Positions 1-5,720 are shown, counted from the stretch's first letter. The stretch: DNA of 7,499 nucleotides from Candidatus Omnitrophota bacterium (GCA_022013205.1 JAKLQT010000167.1:1-7499), one strand, 5' to 3'. Numbers and translations: made by a program. The notes: generated from the sequence alone by a model not told the origin.

Positions 1-111
1 ATAAAGGCATATTTAGCAACTGAGGGCAAAGACATAAATGATTTTACGCAGGTTGATTTGGCAAAGATGTTTTATGTGAACAGATCAACGATAATCGATG
101 GATTGCGGTGA
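1..111 (+). CDS. C-terminal fragment of a helix-turn-helix protein (runs off the left edge)
   Basis: An open frame enters from the left edge and ends at TGA 109-111, giving 36 residues without a start in the window. The last part, read as DFTQVDLAKMFYVNRSTI, has the pattern of a DNA-binding helix-turn-helix: a Q-x-x-LA helix, a short turn, then a V-x-RSTI recognition helix. Such a segment at the very C-terminus is seen in transcription regulators, in some transposase-associated proteins and in several toxin or Fic-type proteins, so the family cannot be fixed from this tail alone. It lies about 240 bp upstream of the first ATPase on the same strand, and a separate promoter lies between them, so co-transcription is not required. 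The short length and the chance of a spurious frame keep confidence moderate. Confidence 0.5.
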   Translation: MKAYLATEGKDINDFTQVDLAKMFYVNRSTIIDGLR

Positions 112-133
112 TTTTGTGCTGTGAGCTAAGAGT

Positions 134-155
134 TTTTGCTTTTGCTAAGAGCTAT
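134..155 (+). repeat. Dispersed 22-nt repeat, copy 1
   Basis: This stretch reads TTTTGCTTTTGCTAAGAGC followed by TAT. Two close relatives occur at 3649-3670 and 3698-3719, where the centre reads ACTATGAGC. It sits in non-coding DNA just after the helix-turn-helix fragment. No function is apparent. Confidence 0.5.
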
Positions 156-176
156 GCGAACTAATATCTTGGTGTT

Positions 177-234
177 GCGGTGATAAGTAATTTAAAAATA
201 ATTAGGGAAGCGGTTAAGCTCAGAAGGCAAAAGG
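177..234 (+). repeat. 58-bp direct repeat, left copy
   Basis: This segment matches 7436-7493 without gaps at 52 of 58 positions, and 196-234 is identical to 7455-7493 over 39 bp. In the frame starting at GTG 180 it encodes a short basic peptide containing NLKIIREAVKLRRQK, which stops at TAG 252-254. The right copy keeps the same frame and the shared NLxIIREAVKLRRQK. It could be a remnant of a duplicated gene start, part of a mobile element, or a recombination-mediating repeat. I do not recognise the peptide. The two copies enclose all the ATPase and AbiE genes. Confidence 0.75.
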
Positions 235-285
235 TGAGAGACGAAGGGAAATAGTCAAAAAGAATAGGATAGTTGACTTTTATAG

Positions 286-314
286 TTGCAAATATACGTC
301 GGATGATATATACT
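286..314 (+). promoter_or_regulatory. Predicted sigma70-type promoter of ATPase 1
   Basis: A TTGCAA -35 (286-291) and a TATACT -10 (309-314) are separated by 17 bp. Each hexamer departs slightly from the TTGACA/TATAAT consensus. Transcription would start near 321 and leave a leader of about 33 nt before the ATG at 354. The same TTGCAA -35 is used in the promoter of ATPase 3 at 3967-3972. Confidence 0.5.
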
Positions 315-353
315 ATTATTGCACGATGAATCAGATGATAATAGGAGAAACTG

Positions 354-1679
354 ATGGATAGAGATGGAATAATTGAAGCCCTGCTTTTGTGGAATTTCTG
401 GGAAAAAGAAATTGATACCGGTATTCCAAGACCTGGATATTTAGCGTGTATAAAAAAGTTTTTGGTTACCGATGAAGTTGTAGTTTTAACCGGTGTCCGG
501 CGCTCTGGTAAAAGCACTATTCTTCTGCAGGCATTGTCTGAGTTATTTAAGAGTAAAGTCCCAAAGATTAACACGCTTTATGTTAATTTCGAGGATCCGA
601 AATTCTATAATTTTCTGAATGTTGATTTGCTGGACAACATTTGGCAGGCATATATAGATTACCTTAAGCCCAAGGGTAAGGTGTATCTTGTTCTCGACGA
701 AGTTCAGAAAGTACAGGGATGGGAACACTGGGTAAGGTCTAAATATGACCGTAAGGAAGATGTAAAGATTTTTGTTACAGGATCTAACGCGGAGCTTCTT
801 TCTCCGGAATTTGCCACGGTACTTACCGGCAGGCATTTTCAAGTGCCGGTTACGCCATTAAGCTTTGGAGAATTCCTGAGCTTTAAGGGCATAAAGGCGG
901 ATTCAGGCAGATTGTGGTATGTAAAAAATAAAAATAAACTATTTAACTTAACCCGAGAGTACCTTGCAACCGGAGGGTTTCCCAAAGTAGTGTTAACCAA
1001 AGGCGAATTACTGCGTAAAGAACTGCTTTTGCAGTATTTTAATGATATCCTTACAAAAGATGTCGTAGAAAGATACAAAATTAAAGATGTAAGCAAACTT
1101 AAAAATCTGGCGTTATTTTACAATACCAATTTTACCCGAAGTTACAGCTTTAATAAGGTTAAAAAGGTGGCGGATTTTGCCCTATCGCTGGATTCTGTTC
1201 AACGTTTTTCCCACTATATGGAGAACGCGTTTTTAATTTCTTTTTTACGGCGTTTTTCTTTTTCTCTGAGAAACCAGATGCAGGCTCAGCGTAAAGTTTA
1301 TCTTGTGGACAACGGAATGCGTAATGCCGTAGCGTTTAAATTTTCAGAGGACAAGGGTAAATTACTGGAAAACGCGGTATATCAACAATTGCAATGCGGA
1401 AATAAGGAAATTTTCTATTTTTCCGAAAAAAATGAAGTGGATTTTGTTTGTAAAGAAGGATTGAAGGTTAACGAATTGTATAATGTGTGCTATAGCCTGG
1501 AAAACAAGGAGACCCTTTTAAGAGAGGTTTCTGCGCTGGTTGAAGCTATGAAGTATTTCAAATTAAAGGAATCTTCGATAATTATCGCCGAGGGCCGCGG
1601 TGAGAAGATAAAAGAACAAGATTTTACAATAACTATAGTGCCTTTTTGTGAATGGGCACTGCAATCGGGGGACAAATGA
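354..1679 (+). CDS. ATPase 1: AAA_14 ATPase with DUF4143 C-terminal domain
   Basis: The 441-residue product has the two-domain build of the COG1373-type predicted ATPases. The N-terminal AAA+ domain carries the Walker A GVRRSGKST (residues 47-55), the Walker B VYLVLDEVQ (110-118, D115 E116), a sensor-like VTGSNAELLS (141-150), and the LTGRHFQVPVTPLSFGEF stretch (157-174) typical of this family. TGGFP (206-210) leads into the winged-helix region. The C-terminal DUF4143 part shows YLVDNG (316-321), LLENAVY (337-343) and EVDF (361-364), resembling a PD-(D/E)XK nuclease fold. The usual ExK lysine is not seen: the equivalent strand reads LYNVCYS (375-381). ATG 354 is supported by AGGAGA at 343-348. 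Family members are cytosolic and mostly uncharacterised. A specific role is not inferable, although defence or mobile-element association is often suggested. Full length matches the usual 400-450 residues. No terminator is visible downstream. Confidence 0.92.
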   Translation: MDRDGIIEALLLWNFWEKEIDTGIPRPGYLACIKKFLVTDEVVVLTGVRRSGKSTILLQALSELFKSKVPKINTLYVNFEDPKFYNFLNVDLLDNIWQAYIDYLKPKGKVYLVLDEVQKVQGWEHWVRSKYDRKEDVKIFVTGSNAELLSPEFATVLTGRHFQVPVTPLSFGEFLSFKGIKADSGRLWYVKNKNKLFNLTREYLATGGFPKVVLTKGELLRKELLLQYFNDILTKDVVERYKIKDVSKLKNLALFYNTNFTRSYSFNKVKKVADFALSLDSVQRFSHYMENAFLISFLRRFSFSLRNQMQAQRKVYLVDNGMRNAVAFKFSEDKGKLLENAVYQQLQCGNKEIFYFSEKNEVDFVCKEGLKVNELYNVCYSLENKETLLREVSALVEAMKYFKLKESSIIIAEGRGEKIKEQDFTITIVPFCEWALQSGDK

Positions 1680-1854
1680 CGAAAAACGGTAAAAAGGTAA
1701 CGCGGTAGCGCAACCCGCCCGCCTTGCCATCTCGGGAAGCTTACTCAGGGCGTCGAGGCTGGTATCGTAAAAAAAGGCAACGTTGAACGGCCAAAAGCCG
1801 AAAAACGGTCATAGATCAAGCGTTTGTTTTTTACCGATAGCCGTAACCGTAAGA

Positions 1855-1910
1855 CGCCTGTCCGCCATGCGGTGTGGCGGAGGCATCGCAACCGGGGGAC
1901 GAAAGACGAA
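1855..1910 (+). repeat. Dispersed element, copy A, with CCGCCA/TGGCGG hairpin
   Basis: Positions 1855-1894 align without gaps to 3577-3616 at 32 of 40 positions. Both begin CGCCTG(T/C)CCGCCA and end GGCATCGCAACCG. In this copy CCGCCA (1862-1867) can pair perfectly with TGGCGG (1875-1880) across a 7-nt loop. The tail runs on to AAGACGAA, related to the AAGACGAG that ends copies B, C and D. The core GGCATCGCAACCG recurs in all three long spacers. Confidence 0.65.
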
Positions 1911-2000
1911 GGGAATTTCAATGCGGGTTTGGAGGAGGTTTCGGTTCAGTACGAGCCACGAGCTATGAGCTAATTCTTGCAGTTTTTTTATTATACGGCT

Positions 2001-2060
2001 ACCTGTCCTCCGACCTGTCCTCCGACCTGTCCTCCGACCTGTCCTCCGACCTGTCCTCCG
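2001..2060 (+). repeat. Five perfect 12-bp tandem repeats
   Basis: The unit ACCTGTCCTCCG is repeated five times without a mismatch (2001-2012, 2013-2024, 2025-2036, 2037-2048, 2049-2060). The number of units looks prone to slippage. It lies in the non-coding gap between ATPases 1 and 2. It is a 12-bp microarray with no spacers, so it is not a CRISPR. Confidence 0.95.
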
Positions 2061-2079
2061 AAGCTTTAGCGAAGGAGGA
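2054..2079 (+). repeat. Hairpin at the junction of the 12-bp and 48-bp arrays
   Basis: TCCTCC (2054-2059) can pair with GGAGGA (2074-2079) around a 14-nt middle that itself contains AGC and GCG. The last 12-bp unit supplies the left arm. This suggests that the original unit was a CCTGTCCTCCG...GGAGGA hairpin element and that its left arm later expanded. There is no T-run after it, so it is not a standard intrinsic terminator. Confidence 0.55.
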
Positions 2080-2175
2080 AGCTTTCTTGACCTTCGAAGT
2101 CTTGACGAAGTAGGTAGCGAAGGAGGAAGCTTTCTTGACCTTCGAAGTCTTGACGAAGTAGGTAGCGAAGGAGGA
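2071..2175 (+). repeat. 48-bp tandem repeat, two full copies plus a partial third
   Basis: The units 2071-2118 and 2119-2166 are identical over 48 bp, and 2167-2175 begins a third copy. Each unit starts GAAGGAGGAAGC and contains CTTCGAAG and CTTGACGAAG. The unit length is four times that of the adjacent 12-bp repeat. The reverse strand is open across the array and would give a lysine- and serine-rich repeated peptide, but this open frame follows from the period being a multiple of three and is not taken as a gene. Confidence 0.9.
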
Positions 2176-2303
2176 TGAGCCAAGAGCTAATTTACTTAAA
2201 AAGGGTGTTGTGCTTATAAAGCAATACATTAGAAATAACAATATAAAATCACCACTTTAAAATTGTAAACATGACTATAACTGCTTTATCTTAAAGGAGA
2301 TGG

Positions 2304-3068
2304 ATGATTACTGAGAGCAATAATATCCGTGAAGATAAAATATTACGCACGGTATTTACTAAGCTTTGTCAAGAAATTGATAAGCCTTATATTTCTATAC
2401 TTATCGGTCCTCGGCAGGTAGGGAAAACATACCTACTTCGAGAGTTGGAAAGTTTTGTTCGAAATAAAGGGCTTCGAGTCCGATTTTTTAATCTGGAAAA
2501 TCCGGACGATCTGAATTTGTTTAATCAAGATGAGTCAGGAATTGCTTCAATGCTTGGCTCTGCGGGAGATGTTGTTTTCCTTGATGAATTTCATTACTTA
2601 AAAAATGCGACAAAAATTTTTAAAATGCTATATGATACACATACACGTGTTAAAATATATGCGTCCGGCTCTTCTTCAATTGAAATACATAAACACCTCA
2701 AGGAAAGTCTTGCGGGGAGGTTTCGAAAAACAGTATTAGGACCTCTTATTTGTGATGAATACCAGAATGCGGGTTTGTGGGATAAAGATACGTTTTTTCG
2801 ATTTGGCGGTATGCCGGGATTAGTGCATGAGAAGACGGAAATAGAAAAAATGGCGCTTCTTCATAATATTGTGGAAACATATTTGATGAAGGATATCAAA
2901 GCCCTCATTAAAGAAGAGAATATACGCGCTTTTAATCATCTTTTGCATCTTATGGCATCTTGGCAGGGGGGTTGCGTCATTGGCACGGGAAATAGGGCTC
3001 TCGAATCCTGCTATTCAGCATTACTTAAGTATTTTGGAGGCTACCTTTGTTTGTTTCGGTGTGAGTAG
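2304..3068 (+). CDS. ATPase 2, N-terminal part of a frameshifted AAA_14 ATPase
   Basis: This 254-residue frame holds the ATPase domain of a second COG1373-like protein. Walker A is GPRQVGKTY (residues 35-43), Walker B is DVVFLDEFHYL (89-99, D94 E95), a sensor-like YASGSSS lies at 119-125, and AGRFRKTVLGPL (137-148) and FGGMPGL (167-173) follow. It belongs to a different subfamily from ATPases 1 and 3, with RQVGKT instead of RRSGKS/T. Family-like sequence stops at ASWQGG (218-223, near 2972). The remaining 31 residues in this frame, ending at TAG 3066-3068, have no family resemblance. The lost winged-helix and DUF4143 parts continue in the frame ending at 3513. ATG 2304 follows AAAGGAG (2293-2299) at a short distance. 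The intact ancestor would have been about 400 residues. The split may be a real mutation or an assembly error. Confidence 0.85.
   Translation: MITESNNIREDKILRTVFTKLCQEIDKPYISILIGPRQVGKTYLLRELESFVRNKGLRVRFFNLENPDDLNLFNQDESGIASMLGSAGDVVFLDEFHYLKNATKIFKMLYDTHTRVKIYASGSSSIEIHKHLKESLAGRFRKTVLGPLICDEYQNAGLWDKDTFFRFGGMPGLVHEKTEIEKMALLHNIVETYLMKDIKALIKEENIRAFNHLLHLMASWQGGCVIGTGNRALESCYSALLKYFGGYLCLFRCE
2966..2979 (+). other. Probable frameshift site in ATPase 2
   Basis: A run of six Gs (2966-2971) lies exactly where one frame loses family resemblance and another regains it. Before it the protein reads HLMASWQGG. After it, in the +1 frame, it reads VASLAREIGLSNPAIQHYL, a winged helix-turn-helix typical of the family. 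One extra G would explain the shift. Because the linker also looks short compared with relatives as I remember them, a deletion of two or more bases is also possible. Confidence 0.75.
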
Positions 3069-3513
3069 CTTTAGCGGCAATCTTAGCAATGAATTGAAGA
3101 AAACAAAAAAATATTACTTCTACGATGGCGGTATAGTTAATAGTTTGCTGAAAAACTTTGCTGCGCTGCCTGAACGCGAAATGAGTGGTTTTTTGCTTGA
3201 AGCATTTGTTTTTAGGCATCTTTTGAGCCAATTAAAAGAAAATATGGAACTTCGTTTTTGGCGTACGCGTACCGGGGAAGAAATAGACTTAATTCTCTTA
3301 AAGGATCAGGTGCCGTATCCCATTGAAGTAAAAATGAAAAGAAAGGGATTACGCGAGTTAAAAGGAATGAAGAAGTTTCTTCATGCTTACCCACGCGTAA
3401 CACACGCATTTTGTATAACCTTTGATGAAGAAGGACATGATTATCTTGAAGGGAAAGACATTTTTACTCTTCCCTGTGATCGTGTGAGTGAGATTTTTGA
3501 TAACATTCGGTGA
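2980..3513 (+). CDS. ATPase 2, C-terminal part (winged helix plus DUF4143)
   Basis: The frame continues the ATPase encoded upstream. Residues are counted here from TTG 2980, though family sequence begins slightly earlier, near 2971. It starts with a helix-turn-helix (LAREIGLSNPAIQHYLSILE) and continues with ELKKTKKYYFYDGG (38-51). The DUF4143 nuclease-like core follows: LLEAFVF (72-78), GEEIDLILL (99-107) and PIEVKMK (114-120). E74, D103, E116 and K118 give the complete E...D...ExK pattern of PD-(D/E)XK enzymes, unlike ATPases 1 and 3. Whether this part is translated is unclear: a TTG at 2980 is the first possible start and no ribosome binding site precedes it. The fragment most likely represents the 3' half of a broken or mis-sequenced gene. 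It ends at TGA 3511-3513. Confidence 0.8.
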   Translation: MAREIGLSNPAIQHYLSILEATFVCFGVSSFSGNLSNELKKTKKYYFYDGGIVNSLLKNFAALPEREMSGFLLEAFVFRHLLSQLKENMELRFWRTRTGEEIDLILLKDQVPYPIEVKMKRKGLRELKGMKKFLHAYPRVTHAFCITFDEEGHDYLEGKDIFTLPCDRVSEIFDNIR

Positions 3514-3576
3514 TTATATAAGTTATTAAGCTTTATGACCTTTAAAATAGGTGGATTTTCGTCTTATTGAGTGAAG

Positions 3577-3631
3577 CGCCTGCCCGCCAAGCATTAAGGA
3601 GGGGGCATCGCAACCGCTAACCTAAGACGAG
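3577..3631 (+). repeat. Dispersed element, copy B
   Basis: CGCCTGCCCGCCAAGC opens this copy and GGCATCGCAACCG (3604-3616) closes the part shared with copy A. It then continues as CTAACCTAAGACGAG, shared with copy C except for two bases. The hairpin arms seen in copy A are mutated here, since the right arm reads AAGGAGGG. Confidence 0.65.
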
Positions 3632-3648
3632 TTTAATTTTGCATCAGC

Positions 3649-3719
3649 TTTTGCTTTTACTATGAGCTATCGACCATCAGCTATGAGCTTAAGCGTCTTT
3701 TGCTTTTACTATGAGCCAT
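3649..3719 (+). repeat. Two copies of the dispersed 22-nt repeat
   Basis: Copies at 3649-3670 and 3698-3719 read TTTTGCTTTTACTATGAGC plus three bases and differ from each other at one position. They match the copy at 134-155 at 20 or 19 of 22 positions. The 27 bp between them contains another CAGCTATGAGC motif, so the group looks like decayed serial duplication. Confidence 0.65.
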
Positions 3720-3919
3720 AACCTTTTATAACTATTGCTGTTACGAGCTGTTACGAGCTTGTAAGAACATAAAATATGTGGTAAGCTTTACGACCTTTGG
3801 AACAAGGGTATTTGCGAATGTTGTTTGTTGAACTGCGGTTTTTAAATAGATAGATTTGAGTCAGGATAAAGTAAAGAATGACATTGGGATAAATGACAAG
3901 GTTAGGGGTTAGTCAAATT

Positions 3920-3948
3920 AATTTGTCAATAGTTTAGACCTGACCCCC
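3920..3948 (+). repeat. 29-nt dispersed repeat ending in TGACCCCC, copy 1
   Basis: This starts AATTTGTCAATAG and ends CCTGACCCCC. It aligns without gaps to 5446-5474 at 23 of 29 positions. Both copies lie within spacers upstream of a gene with its own promoter. The role is unknown. Confidence 0.5.
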
Positions 3949-3961
3949 CCATTATTAAAAG

Positions 3962-3994
3962 TTTCCTTGCAAGAAGGAAATATTGTGGTATAAT
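3962..3994 (+). promoter_or_regulatory. Extended -10 promoter of ATPase 3 with a dyad over the -35
   Basis: TTGCAA (3967-3972), a 16-bp spacer and a perfect TATAAT (3989-3994) preceded by TGG (3986-3988) form an extended -10 promoter. A start near 4001 would leave a leader of about 15 nt holding the GGAG at 4004-4007. A hyphenated dyad, TTTCCTT GCAAG AAGGAAA (3962-3980), covers the -35 and could be an operator. No nearby gene encodes an obvious matching repressor. Confidence 0.7.
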
Positions 3995-4015
3995 TATCTT
4001 TATGGAGAAGAAATA

Positions 4016-5323
4016 ATGAAGGAAGTTTTTAGCCAATTGATAACGGATTTACATGCTGAAGTCCTGCCGCGTCCAATTCCCAGGGCTGTATGCTTGAAGA
4101 AGCTGCCCCAAATGGTGCGTAAAGCGCATATTTTTGTTGGTATGCGTAGAAGTGGGAAAACATGGGTTATGTATCAGCATATGCAATCGCTCATAGCTTC
4201 CGGGGTAGATAAGCGTAATATTCTTTATCTTAATTTTGAAGATGACCTCTTGTCATCAATGAGAGTTTCAGATTTTCAATCTATTTTAGATGCTTATTTT
4301 ATACTTTATCCCGATCTTATTCTTTCTAATGATTTGCATTTCTTTTTTGATGAAATCCATGAAGTCAATGGGTGGGAAAAATTTATTCGCCGTTTACTTG
4401 ATAAAGAAAAAATGGAAATATATATATCAGGTTCATCCGCGAAGCTTTTGAGTAAAGAGATTGCGAGTTCTCTCAGAGGCAGGACTATAGTATATGAGAT
4501 TTTTCCATTTAGTTTTGCTGAGTTTCTTCGGTCTAAAGGCATTGAATATTCTGTCAATACATCGACAAAGCAAAAAGCGCGTATTGTTCATTATTCAAAA
4601 GAGTTTTTGATGTTCGGCGGTTTCCCTGAGACGATTTCAATAGAAAAAAGTTTTTTTATTCAGCTTTTACAAGGATATGTAAATACTGTCATATATCGTG
4701 ATATTATCGAAAGGTACAATATAGGAAATATATCCATTGTTCATGAATTTATAGTTTATTGTTTACAAAATAGTGTGTCATTGCTGAGTTTGCATAAAGT
4801 ATACCAACGTTTTAAATCTCAAAAAAAATCCGTGGGAAAAGCGCTTTTATATGAATTGATAGGGTATCTTGAAGATGTATATTGTATTTTTTCTGTTCCC
4901 CTTTATACGTATTCTTTCAATAAGCGTTCTTTGAATCCTAAAAAAATATACGCTGTTGATCAGGGGCTTATTACCGCTTACACAATTAAACCTGAATTTG
5001 AATATGCCGCGAGACTTGAGAATGCTGTTTTTTGCGCGTTACGGCGAAAGAGGGAGAACATTTTTTATTATAAAACAAAAACAGGATATGAGATTGATTT
5101 TGTGGTTACTCTCTCAAGCGGAAAGAATATACTAATTCAGGTTTGTACAAATATGAAAAATAGCGAAACATCAAAACGCGAAATCCGCGCGCTTACTGCC
5201 GGTATGGAAGAACTTAATATTAAAGAAGCAACGATTGTTACAACAGATGAAGAACGTATAATTAATGACAATAATAAATTAATTCATTGTGTGCCGTATT
5301 GGAAGTGGGTTTTGAGGGAATAG
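4016..5323 (+). CDS. ATPase 3: AAA_14 ATPase with DUF4143 C-terminal domain
   Basis: The 435-residue product has the same architecture as ATPase 1. Walker A is GMRRSGKTW (residues 42-50), Walker B is LHFFFDEIHEV (107-117, D112 E113), followed by YISGSSAKLLS (136-146), LRGRTIVYEIFPFSFAEF (153-170) and FGGFPE (200-205). The C-terminal part has YAVDQG (312-317), RLENAVF (333-339), YEIDF (358-362) and LIQVCTN (373-379). As in ATPase 1, the lysine of a canonical PD-(D/E)XK nuclease is missing (QVC rather than EVK). I chose ATG 4016 over an in-frame TTG at 3983 because GGAG lies 8 nt upstream of the ATG, and the TTG would overlap the promoter -10. The gene stands alone: it has its own promoter and no neighbour closer than about 500 bp. 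It is likely cytosolic. The role is unknown beyond predicted ATP binding and hydrolysis. Resemblance to ATPase 1 in key motifs suggests a distant paralogue, not a recent duplicate. Confidence 0.92.
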   Translation: MKEVFSQLITDLHAEVLPRPIPRAVCLKKLPQMVRKAHIFVGMRRSGKTWVMYQHMQSLIASGVDKRNILYLNFEDDLLSSMRVSDFQSILDAYFILYPDLILSNDLHFFFDEIHEVNGWEKFIRRLLDKEKMEIYISGSSAKLLSKEIASSLRGRTIVYEIFPFSFAEFLRSKGIEYSVNTSTKQKARIVHYSKEFLMFGGFPETISIEKSFFIQLLQGYVNTVIYRDIIERYNIGNISIVHEFIVYCLQNSVSLLSLHKVYQRFKSQKKSVGKALLYELIGYLEDVYCIFSVPLYTYSFNKRSLNPKKIYAVDQGLITAYTIKPEFEYAARLENAVFCALRRKRENIFYYKTKTGYEIDFVVTLSSGKNILIQVCTNMKNSETSKREIRALTAGMEELNIKEATIVTTDEERIINDNNKLIHCVPYWKWVLRE

Positions 5324-5445
5324 GAAACTTTTATACTTTTATGTTCGTACCCTATGCTTCTCAAAAATAATAAGAAAAGTTTGAAACAGGGGATTTGCGG
5401 GCTTTTTGACGCGGGGTGAAGAACAAGGTTTCAGGGCGGCAAGGC

Positions 5446-5474
5446 AATTTGTTAATAGTGTATGTTTGACCCCC
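5446..5474 (+). repeat. 29-nt dispersed repeat ending in TGACCCCC, copy 2
   Basis: This starts AATTTGTTAATAG and ends TTTGACCCCC, the partner of 3920-3948 with six mismatches, mostly in the middle. Confidence 0.5.
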
Positions 5475-5522
5475 TATTCTTTTAAGTATTTACCGCAGAC
5501 GCTGTCTTTTTTAGACGATACG

Positions 5523-5550
5523 GGCATCGCAACCGACAACCTAAGACGAG
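5523..5550 (+). repeat. Dispersed element core, copy C
   Basis: This copy reads GGCATCGCAACCG then ACAACCTAAGACGAG. It matches copy B (3604-3631) at 26 of 28 positions. The CGCCTG(T/C)CCGCC front part present in copies A and B is absent, so the 28-bp core is the conserved module. Confidence 0.65.
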
Positions 5551-5619
5551 TTTTGGCGTTGCAACAGTTTTTAGTTTTTGAGCGGCCAAAAACCGTAACC
5601 CAAACCGTAAGACGAAACG

Positions 5620-5647
5620 GGCATCGCGACCGATAACCGAAGACGAG
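5620..5647 (+). repeat. Dispersed element core, copy D
   Basis: This copy reads GGCATCGCGACCG then ATAACCGAAGACGAG, differing from copy C at four positions. It starts 97 bp after the start of copy C. The DNA just before it (CCGTAACCCAAACCGTAAGACG) resembles the CCGTAACCGTAAGACG before copy A. Confidence 0.6.
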
Positions 5648-5720
5648 CTTAGAATTAGTATAGTTGGGGTTAGAGTTATTAGTTTGGAGAGTAAGGAGTC
5701 CGATTTAAAGGGAACATGTA

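Larger units (their letters stand above)
1680..2303. other. Repeat-rich spacer between ATPases 1 and 2
   Basis: This 624-bp gap has no credible gene. Its left part is GC-richer than the flanking genes and contains motifs shared with the later spacers, such as ACGGCCAAAA near 1788 and near 5583, and CCGTAACC near 1841 and near 5594. It continues with a dispersed 40-bp element, the sequence ATTTCAATGCGGGT (1915-1928, repeated at 7399-7412), a 12-bp tandem array, a hairpin and a 48-bp tandem repeat. The last 100 bp are AT-rich and include the small palindrome TGCTTATAAAGCA (2211-2223). I see no convincing promoter for the next gene. Open frames on both strands here are products of the repeats. 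Confidence 0.7.
3514..3961. other. Repeat-bearing spacer between ATPases 2 and 3
   Basis: No gene is supported in this stretch. It carries two copies of TAAGCTTTAYGACCTTT (3527-3543 and 3782-3798), the dispersed element copy B, two copies of the 22-nt TTTTGCTTTTACTATGAGC-type repeat, two tandem CTGTTACGAG units (3738-3747, 3748-3757), several AGCTATGAGC-like motifs, and one copy of a repeat ending in a C-run. All belong to families present elsewhere in the window or tandemly repeated here. Confidence 0.7.

Noticed and set aside
273..278. TTGACT as the -35 for ATPase 1
   Set aside because: It lies 30 bp from the TATACT -10, too far for a standard promoter. TTGCAA at 286-291 gives the correct 17-bp spacing.
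1783..2113. Two plus-strand open frames of 61 and 79 codons
   Set aside because: They consist of dispersed repeat DNA and overlap each other in different frames. No ribosome binding site or domain was found.
2001..2175. Possible CRISPR array
   Set aside because: The repeats are directly adjacent without unique spacers and there are no cas genes. They are tandem repeats.
1809..2183. Minus-strand open frame of 124 codons with repeated arginine- and serine-rich segments
   Set aside because: It is generated by the 12-bp and 48-bp tandem repeats, whose periods are multiples of three and keep a frame open. It has no ribosome binding site and no family features.
2263..2291. TTGTAA and TTATCT or TATAAC as a promoter for ATPase 2
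   Set aside because: With the right spacing, one of the two hexamers is always poor, so no promoter is claimed.
3983..4015. TTG start 11 codons upstream for ATPase 3
   Set aside because: It would begin upstream of the -10 TATAAT and so lie outside the predicted transcript. ATG 4016 has a well-placed GGAG.
5325..5382. AAACTTTT and AAAAGTTT arms as a terminator after ATPase 3
   Set aside because: The loop is 42 nt, the stem is almost entirely A-T, and no T-run follows.
5406..5636. Plus-strand open frame of 76 codons
   Set aside because: It spans the TGACCCCC repeat and the dispersed core copies C and part of D. The same repeat sequences occur elsewhere in other frames, so it is not a protein-coding signal.
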